A DNA stretch of 8,714 bases from contig AQRW01000186.1 of assembly GCA_000402295.1 (NCBI GenBank), positions 1 through 8,714 of the forward strand, given 5' to 3'. The translations under genes were made by a program, and so were the position numbers. Positions within the stretch are counted from its first letter, which is position 1; every line of letters begins with the position of its first letter. Source of the stretch: Candidatus Aerophobus profundus SCGC AAA252-L23. GTDB lineage: Bacteria; Aerophobota; Aerophobia; Aerophobales; Aerophobaceae. Below are positions 1 through 6,642 of this stretch, one piece after another. The notes beneath the pieces were generated by a model. That model was not told where the DNA came from. It searched no databases and worked only from the letters and a program-made list of their open reading frames with translations.

Positions 1-48
1 CTGCCCCAGAGTTAAAACTGTTATCTTGTTAATAAAACTGATGTCCAA
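1..48 (-). CDS. Possible 5' end of a further operon gene (partial, runs off left edge)
   Basis: Downstream of the last permease there is an AGGAG at 59-55 and, 6 nt later, a TTG at 48-46 that opens 16 stop-free codons to the window edge. The conceptual start reads MDISFINKITVLTLGQ. An in-frame TAG at 60-58 closes the frame upstream, so TTG is the only start available. The good ribosome-binding site, the 15-nt gap after the permease stop and the same strand suggest one more operon member. Sixteen residues are too few to recognise a family. It could equally be non-coding sequence with a chance AGGAG. Confidence 0.35.
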   Translation of the reverse strand, partial: MDISFINKITVLTLGQ

Positions 49-63
49 GCTAAACTCCTATCA

Positions 64-891
64 CTATTTTATAGCTCCAAAAGTTAAACCTCTAACGATA
101 TATCTCCCCAGGAATAAAAAAATCAGCATAGGAGGGATCATAGTGACAATAGAAGTAGCTGCAATATAGTTCCAGGTAATACCGGTGGTGGCAAAAAAGT
201 TGAGCGTTCCCACCGGCAGTGGCTTGGTAGTTCTACTGCTCAATACCAGTGGGAAAACACTATTATTCCAGCTAAATACAAAAGCAAAAGTGGAAGCCAC
301 AATGATACCTGGTAGAGAGAGAGGGATTAATATTCTGAGAATTGCGCTAATTCTACTGGCTCCATCCACCAGGGCTGCTTCCTCCAGAGCAACAGGAATT
401 TCATCAAAAAAGCTCTTAATTACCAATATGGAGAAGGGAATGGTAAATGTTTGGTAGACAATCACCATTGAAGGATACTTTCCTACCAATCCAACCCGTG
501 ACATAATGAGGACAAAGGGTATCAGAAATACTATGGGAGGTCCCAGAAAGAGACTGAGATACCAAAACATGATAAATTTTCTTCCGGAAAACTTAAATCG
601 CGAGAAGGAGTATGCTGCCAGGATGGAAAAAGGTAAACTTAGAGCTGTAGCTCCGGAGGCTATGATTAGACTGGCAATGAGCCAATGCAAAGAAACTCCC
701 GGATTAACAAAGCAATAATAAAAATGTTGCAGGGTAGGTTTGAAGATCAAAGTGGGTGGTGTGGTGCGATTAGTAGTAGTTGGTCTTAGAGACAAAAGTA
801 TGCTCCAAAAAATAGGAATCATAAAGATACATATCACTATTATTAATAAAACATAAAGTAAAATTTGGGTTTTTCTTGATCTTCTAGTCAT
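64..891 (-). CDS. ABC sugar transporter permease, MalG/UgpE type
   Basis: Inner-membrane permease (275 aa) of a carbohydrate ABC importer, forming the translocation pore with the neighbouring permease. A positively charged N-terminus (MTRRSRK) precedes the first membrane helix at about residues 9-34. Further helices lie near 70-95, 105-130, 140-160, 190-215 and 243-265. The binding-protein-dependent transport signature (EAA loop, docking site for the ATPase) is at about 170-190, with E170/E171, A172, A173, D176, G177 and P190. The C-terminus FGAIK is typical of the MalG side, whose members usually end shortly after the last helix. AAGGAG, nine bases before the ATG, lies inside the end of the upstream permease gene, and the two genes are 3 nt apart, so translation is probably coupled. 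Family assignment is firm; the transported sugar cannot be read from this subunit. Confidence 0.95.
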   Translation of the reverse strand: MTRRSRKTQILLYVLLIIVICIFMIPIFWSILLSLRPTTTNRTTPPTLIFKPTLQHFYYCFVNPGVSLHWLIASLIIASGATALSLPFSILAAYSFSRFKFSGRKFIMFWYLSLFLGPPIVFLIPFVLIMSRVGLVGKYPSMVIVYQTFTIPFSILVIKSFFDEIPVALEEAALVDGASRISAILRILIPLSLPGIIVASTFAFVFSWNNSVFPLVLSSRTTKPLPVGTLNFFATTGITWNYIAATSIVTMIPPMLIFLFLGRYIVRGLTFGAIK

Positions 892-894
892 CTT

Positions 895-1776
895 TTACAG
901 CTCCTTACCTCTAAAAGAAAGAGTGAGAAAGACATTGGTGATAATAGCAATGATAATGACCATAATCCAGGCTATGGCTGAAGAATATCCAATATTGTAT
1001 TCAACCAGTCCCCGGTAGTAGAGATTGTAGCTGAGTGTTCGAGTGGAAGTGCCGGGACCCCCCATAGTCTCAGCATAAATAATGTCAAATAAGTTGAAAA
1101 TCTGCATAAAGCGGATCATAATAATAATAAGGGCCACAAATCTCAAGTTTGGGAGAATAATATGCCAGAGGGTGGTTAGAAAGGAAGCTCCATCTACTTG
1201 GGCAGCCTCAAGGGTCTCAATCGGTATGGATTTTATGCCTGCTAGAAGTATTATCGCGAAAAAAGGAGTCCACTCCCAAGCATCCGTGAGTATTATTCCC
1301 CACAGGGCGGTCGAGGCATTTCCCAGAATACCTTCTTTGGGGAGGGGGATTCTGGCCAGGGATAAGAGATAAGAAATTAGCCCGTCCGAGTAATATAGAT
1401 AACGAAATGTAAAACCGGCAACCATGGGAGCTATGGTGCAGGGCATTATTAACATAGCTCTAACTACATTTCCTCCCTTAAGGTTTTCATTAAGCAGGAG
1501 AGCAATACCCAGGCCAAAGATAAACTGTATGGTGGTGGCTATCACTGATAATTTAAGGGTGTTAATGAGAGATTGAACGAATGTGGGGTCACTTAAGGCT
1601 ATCTTGTAGTTCATAAGACCAGCCGATCCCAAGGGAACCGGACTTATCTGCAGATTCCACGTTTGAAAACTATAGTAAAGCGAAAATCCCAGGGGATACA
1701 TGATGATTAAAGCTAAGAGTGCCACCGAAGGTAGTATTAGCATATAAGGCTGAAAGCGGGATTTTATCCTTAGCAT
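895..1776 (-). CDS. ABC sugar transporter permease, MalF/UgpA type
   Basis: Inner-membrane permease (293 aa), partner of the downstream MalG-like subunit. Helices lie near residues 11-37, 70-96, 107-128, 157-180, 211-235 and 265-287. The EAA loop is at about 190-210, with E190, A191, A192, D195, G196 and P209. A GGPGTSTRTLSY stretch (239-250) is characteristic of the MalF/UgpA/LacF group, and the C-terminal SFRGKEL is a common ending. There is no malF-like long periplasmic insert, so it is of the short UgpA kind. The ATG at 1776 is the first start after an in-frame TAA at 1791-1789. It is preceded only by an A-rich tract broken by one G, with no Shine-Dalgarno, and a strong stem-loop ends 19 nt upstream. 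Initiation is therefore likely weak compared with the binding protein. Confidence 0.95.
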   Translation of the reverse strand: MLRIKSRFQPYMLILPSVALLALIIMYPLGFSLYYSFQTWNLQISPVPLGSAGLMNYKIALSDPTFVQSLINTLKLSVIATTIQFIFGLGIALLLNENLKGGNVVRAMLIMPCTIAPMVAGFTFRYLYYSDGLISYLLSLARIPLPKEGILGNASTALWGIILTDAWEWTPFFAIILLAGIKSIPIETLEAAQVDGASFLTTLWHIILPNLRFVALIIIMIRFMQIFNLFDIIYAETMGGPGTSTRTLSYNLYYRGLVEYNIGYSSAIAWIMVIIIAIITNVFLTLSFRGKEL

Positions 1777-1795
1777 TTTTTCTTTTTTTTAATGA

Positions 1796-1827
1796 TCCCA
1801 CCCCTGGTTTCAAAACCAGGGGTGGGA
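1796..1827 (-). promoter_or_regulatory. Intercistronic stem-loop between binding protein and permease genes
   Basis: A perfect 15-bp inverted repeat has arms at 1796-1810 and 1813-1827 (arm sequence TCCCACCCCTGGTTT) with two central bases. The stem is GC-rich with an AT-rich tip. On the transcribed strand it is followed by an A-rich, not U-rich, tract, so it is not a standard intrinsic terminator for the operon. Stem-loops placed after the binding-protein gene in sugar ABC operons (the malE-malF gap is the classic case) protect the upstream message from 3' exonucleases and raise the ratio of binding protein to permease. I infer the same role here. It could also be a stray repeat copy. Confidence 0.7.
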
Positions 1828-1842
1828 GGTAATTTTGTTCGC

Positions 1843-3270
1843 TTAGGGCGAGAGTTCTTTTATCAAAGCAATAGTTTTGTCCAGGGTATCGTCGTAGCTC
1901 AGGCCCACATAGGGAAGATAAAAATTCTGTTTCATTATTACTTCCCATTGAGCTTGAGCATCGGCCATGGCTTGCTCGGGAGTTTTGTGTCCGGCCAGAG
2001 CGGAATTTAGTTGTAGACCGTAGAAACCTTCTAATGAGGGATACAGTGGCATGTGTGGTCGGGAAATCTTTCCGTCAGAGAGTTCAAGCGTACGCAGTTG
2101 GGTGGGAAGCCAGGGGTAATACTTAATTAACTCTGGATCTTCAAACAGCGGTTTTCTGGAGAAGTCATTAAAGGCGTGAAGATGAGTGAGGGCCATAGCT
2201 TTTTGCTCTTTCGAACTGGTGGCCCACTTGATGAATTCCCAGGCTTCATCCTTGGCGGCGGAATATTGAGGTATCCCGAATCCATGAGCTCCCAGACTGT
2301 ATGTCTTTGCTTCTCCTGGTTGATAAGGCATTAGGGAAACCCCAAACTTACCGACAATAGGGGAAGCTTCTTCCACCATATAACCGGCATGTCTAGCCAG
2401 GTATCCGTAGGGTGACCACCAATAATATATTCCCACATCCTTTTTGGCAAAGGCGGTTCCAGCATCAAACCAGAGATAGTTTATTGCTTCCGGTGGTGAG
2501 TACTTGTATAACTCCTGGTAGAATTTGAGGGTATCGATGCTCTTTTGGGTATTGATGGTGGGAGTAAAGTCCCAGGGTGCCTCCGGGAATTTCTTGAACC
2601 ATCGCACTCCCCGGCTTACTTCCAATCCTGTGTACATGTGAACAATGGGAACAGGCTGAGAACCGACGATGACCGTTCCGTAGATTTTATTGCTGAGTCC
2701 GTCAAGTTTTTTTACGTATTTCATGTACTCGTTCCAGGTCCACCAATCGGCTGGATTAGTTGGTGGATTAAGTAAACCTGCTTTTTTCAAGAGGTCGGTA
2801 CGATACATAACAAATTGGCTGTATGTGGCTACAGGTAATGTGTAGATATCTCCTCGCCAGGCGCAGCTCGAATATATAATTTGAGGCACAAATTCGTTCA
2901 TTTTTACTGCTTGCTTGTCTTTTTTGATGAGAGGAGTAAGGGGAACTATCCAGGTATTCTCAGCAAATTGGGCTAAACGGCAGTCATCTACACTAATGAC
3001 ATCTACTCCTTTTTCCTTGGTGATAAAGGAGGTAGTTAATCGAGCTTGCAGTGCATCCCAGGCCAACCCCTCAAAATTAACTTTAATTCCAGTTTCTTTT
3101 TCAAATTGAGGTATTGTCTCCTCGAGAGCGAAATACCAAGGGTCTTGTACTCCCATAACATTAATAGTAGCCTTCTGAGCGAAAGCCGCTATTCCAAGAG
3201 ATAATACTATCCCTAACATACCAATAGCTATCACTTTTAGTAATTTACCTTTTATTTCTCTTGAAGTCAT
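1843..3270 (-). CDS. Extracellular sugar-binding protein of ABC importer (SBP family 1)
   Basis: Secreted ligand-binding subunit that captures the solute and delivers it to the two downstream permeases. From the ATG at 3270 it is 475 aa with a type I signal peptide: basic n-region (RE.KGKLLK), hydrophobic core (about 12-28), then AFA and probable cleavage after A31, giving a mature start QKATINVMG. There is no lipobox Cys, so it is probably soluble in a periplasm. The mature part follows the SBP_bac_1 plan, with the family-typical C-terminal segment ALAGHKTPEQAMADAQAQW near residues 424-442. It is rich in Trp and Tyr (WWTWNEY, YYWWSPYGY), as expected for a sugar-stacking pocket. I chose 3270 because AGGAG lies 7 nt upstream. 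An in-frame ATG at 3315 adds 15 polar residues, but its AAGGAGGTG is 13 to 15 nt away. Its ligand is unknown. Confidence 0.93.
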   Translation of the reverse strand: MTSREIKGKLLKVIAIGMLGIVLSLGIAAFAQKATINVMGVQDPWYFALEETIPQFEKETGIKVNFEGLAWDALQARLTTSFITKEKGVDVISVDDCRLAQFAENTWIVPLTPLIKKDKQAVKMNEFVPQIIYSSCAWRGDIYTLPVATYSQFVMYRTDLLKKAGLLNPPTNPADWWTWNEYMKYVKKLDGLSNKIYGTVIVGSQPVPIVHMYTGLEVSRGVRWFKKFPEAPWDFTPTINTQKSIDTLKFYQELYKYSPPEAINYLWFDAGTAFAKKDVGIYYWWSPYGYLARHAGYMVEEASPIVGKFGVSLMPYQPGEAKTYSLGAHGFGIPQYSAAKDEAWEFIKWATSSKEQKAMALTHLHAFNDFSRKPLFEDPELIKYYPWLPTQLRTLELSDGKISRPHMPLYPSLEGFYGLQLNSALAGHKTPEQAMADAQAQWEVIMKQNFYLPYVGLSYDDTLDKTIALIKELSP

Positions 3271-3277
3271 CTCAAAT

Positions 3278-3282
3278 CTCCT
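3278..3282 (-). promoter_or_regulatory. Ribosome binding site favouring the internal start of the binding protein
   Basis: AGGAG on the minus strand sits 7 nt before the ATG at 3270-3268. A stronger but more distant AAGGAGGTG at 3337-3329 serves the earlier in-frame ATG at 3315 with a long spacing. The signal peptide is compact and conventional only from the 3270 start, so I favour this site. Confidence 0.5.
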
Positions 3283-3400
3283 CATCTTACTTGTTTTTTC
3301 CTTAGCTGGGTCCATCTTTTTTATCTCTCACCTCCTTCAAAAGTTTTATTTCCCAGCCGGTATTCTTGTATTTAGTGTTGTTATTTTAAATCTTTACTGA

Positions 3401-4216
3401 TTAATTAAATTTAAATAGTCTCTGAGCGTTTAGATGGAGAATTTTCTCTTTATCACTGTGAGGAATATTTGCTCCGAATACCCGACCCAGGTGAGCTCTT
3501 GGGTCAATCCAGGTTAGATCAGATCCGTAAAGGATTTTTTGCGCTCCAATTTCACGGACAAACCATTCTATAAGGCCAAAACTAATAGTAGCCCCGCAAA
3601 TGTCAACATAGACATTATCATACTTTTGAACGGCCTCAATAGCTTGAAGGTGACCCCGGTAGTGGCCCCCCGAATGAGCTATAATAATGGTAACCTCGGG
3701 ATAACGTTGAGCGATTCTACCGATTAGTTTTGGTTGGGCGTAAATCTGGCTGGGGACGAGCTCGTAGGGATAAGTAGTCTGAGGAGTAGCATCCCAGGTG
3801 TGACTTAGTACCGGGACCCGGTTCTCCGCCGCGTATTTCCAGAGAGGATCGTACTTTTTTCCGTCAATAGGGTAAGTATGCATAGCCGGGTGAATCTTGA
3901 TTCCTATAAATCCGTCTCTGGATAGGTATTCCTTGGTGCTGGCCAGCGAATCTTCAGAAAAATTGGGATCGTAGATGGCGTAACCAAAGATTCTGCCCGG
4001 GTATTGTCTAATTGCCTTGAGGGTTTCTTGATGAGCGTACTCAAAGTGATGAGCTAATAACCCAGCTAAATGACTGCAACAGCTTCTTTTGACCTTAAAC
4101 TTATCCATTATTTCAATTATTCTCCGAAGGGAAGCATCGGGCATGTAAAAATTAGCACAATAGCCCAGGTGAACGTGGGCATCGACGATAGCCATTTCTG
4201 TGCTTTCTGTGCTCAT
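3401..4216 (-). CDS. Amidohydrolase family 2 (TIM-barrel metal-dependent hydrolase), apparently active
   Basis: Cytoplasmic 271-aa enzyme of the amidohydrolase-2 group (PF04909-like), which includes ACMSD-type decarboxylases and sugar-lactone hydrolases. Family landmarks occur in order: DAHVH near the N-terminus (H14, H16), GIKIHP (K107, H109), SHTW (H139), IAHSGG (H181) and YGSD (D233). The HxH pair, the later histidines and the final aspartate make up the usual metal and catalytic site, so it should be catalytic. The length is normal for a minimal member. ATG at 4216 is supported by AGGAG 7 nt upstream and overlaps the stop of the preceding gene as ATGA, implying translational coupling. The neighbouring sugar importer and aminotransferase suggest a carbohydrate-derived substrate, for example a lactone or a carboxylated sugar derivative. 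The precise reaction is not deducible. Confidence 0.9.
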   Translation of the reverse strand: MSTESTEMAIVDAHVHLGYCANFYMPDASLRRIIEIMDKFKVKRSCCSHLAGLLAHHFEYAHQETLKAIRQYPGRIFGYAIYDPNFSEDSLASTKEYLSRDGFIGIKIHPAMHTYPIDGKKYDPLWKYAAENRVPVLSHTWDATPQTTYPYELVPSQIYAQPKLIGRIAQRYPEVTIIIAHSGGHYRGHLQAIEAVQKYDNVYVDICGATISFGLIEWFVREIGAQKILYGSDLTWIDPRAHLGRVFGANIPHSDKEKILHLNAQRLFKFN

Positions 4217-5019
4217 ACTACTACTCCTTCGATTAGTTTTTCCAGATTCTTGTGCGCAATTTGCTCTTTTTCCTCTGGAGAAAAATCTCCCTCGGTAATG
4301 AGCATCAAGGATGCATTTGGGTCATCCACCGGAAGGTAGCTTCCAAAAATTAATCTTTCTGCTCCAAATCTTTTGACAATCTCGTCTATTTCCAGGTAAA
4401 GAACGCAATTAGCCACTTCCAGGAAGAGGTTTTCACGCTTTTCCAATAGGGGAAAGAGATAACGACCGTTCCAATAAGCCTCTTCATTTGTTTGCTCCAA
4501 CACAACTGGCAGGCGAGGGTATCTCTTGCAGGTGGTATAAAGGGTATTCCACTCTATTTCTCGACCCCAAATAAATAGGGGGATTTGTCTCTCTTCAAAT
4601 TTTTCTAAGAGTGACCCGCTGGACCATTCATCCAAAGAAAAATGGTGCAACCTGGGAAATAATCTGACGGCACGTATTCCTTTAGTTAACATATTTTCAA
4701 TATATTGATCTAGCGAATTCATCTCTTTAGTATAAGGTGGGAGTAAGACAAAACAACCCTGAAGTCGGTCAATTCCCACTATCTCCTGAAGGAGGTGCTC
4801 ATTACCTACCAGGGGATGGTAGTATCGTGAGAGGGTATGAGAAACCAGAGCCTTCTCAATACCGCAATGATCCATCTGTTCAAGTATCTGATCCGGCGTA
4901 CTAAGTGAAACAGGCAGTAGATTATTTGACCGGCCAATCCAACAATGGGCGTCGAAGAAATGAAGTGATTTCTTGTTTTCCCAGAACTTCTTTTCCATTT
5001 TTTCCAGACCAGACTCCAT
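4213..5019 (-). CDS. Degenerate amidohydrolase-2 paralogue, probably a pseudoenzyme
   Basis: A 268-aa protein with the same fold plan as its overlapping downstream neighbour but with the metal-site residues largely replaced. The N-terminal DAHxH reads DAHCW (H25 kept, second His is W27). The KIHP motif is RLFP (119-122). The SHTW position is IWGR. The His of IAHSGG is Q176 in LEQTN. The Asp of GSD is Y228 in FGSY. Yet the surrounding barrel strands (FFDAH, EKALVS, ERLIFGS) and the length are intact, with no stop or frameshift, so it looks selected rather than decaying. GGAG lies 7 nt before the ATG, and the gene ends in an ATGA overlap with the intact enzyme. I infer a non-catalytic partner, sensor or ligand-binding subunit. 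A changed metal-free activity is the alternative. The family call rests on motif alignment by eye. Confidence 0.8.
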   Translation of the reverse strand: MESGLEKMEKKFWENKKSLHFFDAHCWIGRSNNLLPVSLSTPDQILEQMDHCGIEKALVSHTLSRYYHPLVGNEHLLQEIVGIDRLQGCFVLLPPYTKEMNSLDQYIENMLTKGIRAVRLFPRLHHFSLDEWSSGSLLEKFEERQIPLFIWGREIEWNTLYTTCKRYPRLPVVLEQTNEEAYWNGRYLFPLLEKRENLFLEVANCVLYLEIDEIVKRFGAERLIFGSYLPVDDPNASLMLITEGDFSPEEKEQIAHKNLEKLIEGVVV

Positions 5020-5091
5020 GACATTTCTCCTTTTTTATTTTTGAATGTCTCCAGAGTTAAGTAAGAGTTTTTTTCTTAGGGTCCTGGATTA

Positions 5092-6492
5092 TTACTTTTT
5101 CTCCCGCTGTTCTTGAAATTTCTGATCCAGGTTCTCGGCCACGTACTCCACAATTTGTTCTTTAGGTGGAAGGGTGGAGAGTGTTTCCCAGGGATGTGAA
5201 TAATCAAGCTTTTTAGCATAAGAGGCCAAGTCATCCAGGTGGTCAAACACTTTGCGGAAAGCATCCAAAAGTTTATTCTGGGTCTCTACCGGAGTCAATG
5301 GATTGATAAATCTCACATCTAATCCTAATGATCTTTCCAGAACATTTAGTGTCTGAGGATAATCCTCTATCTGGTAGGAGATATCCCGAGCATAAGGGCA
5401 ACTCCAGGGGCAACCTTTACCGTAACCACGTTTTACCTGGAACAAAGCCTGTCCCGGAATAGGTGTTCGCTGAGAAAGTTTAACCGGCACTCCTTCTGCT
5501 CGCAGGATGTCCTGCAAGGCCTGACGAAATCTTCCGGGAGAGATGTCTAATCCGGCCACCTCAGGATCAACTTTGAAATAGTAAATGTAATAGGAATGAG
5601 TATAACCCTCCGGTATGTGAGGGGGAATAATACCTGGTAGTTCAGCTAAGTTTCGAGAGATATAAGCGGCTTTTTCCTGACGGGCTTTCATATATTTATC
5701 CAGGCGTCTCAACTGACTGCGGGCCATAGCGGCCGAAAATGGGGAGATGCGGTAATTCCATCCCATGGTGTAGGCGTTGTACTCTCGCTCCTGGCCCTTA
5801 CTTACAATTTCACCGAACATTCTCACCATATCAGCGAGATCCCGATATGATTCATTATTGGTTAAAAGAACTCCACCTTCGCTTCCACCGGGCAAACACT
5901 TGAGGGGCATAATGCTGGAACCGCTAATGTCTCCCAGGCTACCTACTTTCTTTCCTTTGTATTCAGCACCGGCAGCCTGCGAACCGTCTTCTATGACCAC
6001 TAAATTATGCTCGTGAGCGAGGGAGCAAATCTCATCATAATCTGCCGGTAGGCCCTGGTAATCAACGGCCATAATGGCTTTGGTACGATCAGTGATTTTT
6101 TCTTCGATCTTGCCCGGGTCAATGTTGAAAGTGTAAGGATCAATGTCCACAAAAACGGGGATGGCGTTATGATGGAGTACGGCCGTGGCCGAAGCCAAAA
6201 AGGTAAAAGCAGGTACAATAATTTCGTCTCCGGGCTCGGTACCGATACCGGCAATACAAGCATGTAAAGATGCTGTGCCGCTGTTTAAGGCTAAACAATA
6301 TTTCATTCCTGTATATTGGCTGTATTCCTTCTCGAAGGATACGACTTCCTCACTCTCTTTACCCCAGAAATCTCGCCGGTCGATTACTCGCTGAAAAGCG
6401 GCCAGGTCTTCATCGGTCACAATAGGCCAATCCGGCAGTTTCAGGTCATCTGGTATGGCTTTGGGACCACCATAAATAGCTAATTTTGACAT
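5092..6492 (-). CDS. DegT/DnrJ/EryC1/StrS-family PLP aminotransferase
   Basis: Fold-type I PLP enzyme (466 aa) of the sugar and cyclitol aminotransferase family, which usually transfers an amino group from Glu or Gln to a keto-sugar or keto-inositol. Visible landmarks: NSGTASLHA (70-78, phosphate-binding loop), DEIIVPAFTFLASATA (89-104), VVIEDGSQAAGA (165-176, with D169 facing the PLP ring nitrogen) and the Schiff-base lysine K198 in MPLKCLPGGSEGG. NYRISPFSAAMA (246-257) is the usual substrate-loop region. It is longer than most members (roughly 370-420 aa): a CPWSCP segment (361-366) precedes the C-terminal domain, and an extra charged tail of about 45 residues follows. GGAGGT lies 5 nt before the ATG. 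It is the first gene of the cluster, 72 nt from the next. A role in catabolism or conversion of the imported sugar is inference. K198 argues for a PLP-competent enzyme. Confidence 0.93.
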   Translation of the reverse strand: MSKLAIYGGPKAIPDDLKLPDWPIVTDEDLAAFQRVIDRRDFWGKESEEVVSFEKEYSQYTGMKYCLALNSGTASLHACIAGIGTEPGDEIIVPAFTFLASATAVLHHNAIPVFVDIDPYTFNIDPGKIEEKITDRTKAIMAVDYQGLPADYDEICSLAHEHNLVVIEDGSQAAGAEYKGKKVGSLGDISGSSIMPLKCLPGGSEGGVLLTNNESYRDLADMVRMFGEIVSKGQEREYNAYTMGWNYRISPFSAAMARSQLRRLDKYMKARQEKAAYISRNLAELPGIIPPHIPEGYTHSYYIYYFKVDPEVAGLDISPGRFRQALQDILRAEGVPVKLSQRTPIPGQALFQVKRGYGKGCPWSCPYARDISYQIEDYPQTLNVLERSLGLDVRFINPLTPVETQNKLLDAFRKVFDHLDDLASYAKKLDYSHPWETLSTLPPKEQIVEYVAENLDQKFQEQREKK

Positions 6493-6561
6493 TTTTTACC
6501 TCCAGTTATTGGTTGAGTATTATCAAAAGTTTTTTGGTAATTTTCCCTTGAACGGTTTATT

Positions 6562-6598
6562 GTCAACTAACTTTTACAGAAAAAAATTAGTAGCCGCA
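6562..6598. repeat. 37-nt direct repeat, copy 1
   Basis: Starts GTCAACTAACTTTTACAGAA and ends GTAGCCGCA. It matches 6867-6903 at 35 of 37 positions (A/G differences at offsets 22 and 28). The homology therefore extends about 28 bases outside the hairpin repeat, so the pair reflects duplication of a larger segment or a longer repeat unit, not just two REP hairpins. On the minus strand this copy includes TTGAC and is followed by A, giving a consensus TTGACA about 70 nt before the aminotransferase start. No good -10 follows it. Confidence 0.85.
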
Positions 6599-6600
6599 GG
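6590..6600 (+). repeat. Truncated REP-like element (left arm only)
   Basis: GTAGCCGCAGG is the GTAG head and left arm of the REP-like hairpin found intact at 6644-6666. The loop and right arm are missing and the sequence jumps to CCAGTCCATG. It looks like a remnant left by a deletion or recombination between repeats. Confidence 0.5.
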
Positions 6601-6609
6601 CCAGTCCAT

Positions 6610-6631
6610 GTAGGGGAGGCTTTAGCCTCCC
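6610..6631 (+). repeat. REP-like hairpin, variant stem
   Basis: GTAG head at 6610-6613, then a perfect 7-bp stem GGGAGGC/GCCTCCC (6614-6620 and 6625-6631) around a TTTA loop. It shares the head, the loop and the GGC-TTTA-GCC core with the main element at 6644, but the outer stem has changed with compensation (GGGA/TCCC instead of CGCA/TGCG), which suggests that the structure matters. Confidence 0.65.
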
Positions 6632-6642
6632 AGTTATGATCC

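Noticed and set aside
185..718. Two plus-strand reading frames of 70-90 codons opposite the last permease
   Set aside because: They are antisense to a well-supported membrane protein gene, have no family resemblance and no convincing start signals.
1796..1827. Intrinsic transcription terminator
   Set aside because: On the operon strand the stem is followed by A residues, not U. On the plus strand it is followed by GGTAATTTTG with only a short T run and no plus-strand gene ends there.
1670..1948. 92-codon minus-strand frame spanning the binding protein and permease junction
   Set aside because: It overlaps both real genes in another frame and its middle is the translated stem-loop.
3316..3400. 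Separate promoter for the binding-protein gene in the 85-nt gap
   Set aside because: The gap is AT-rich with several TAAAAT-like hexamers but no -35 partner at proper spacing that stands out.
6500..6566. Second promoter close to the aminotransferase start, using TTGACA at 6566-6561
   Set aside because: With 16-18 bp spacing the -10 region reads GAAAATTA-like sequence, a poor match. A better GATAAT further down is too far from the -35.
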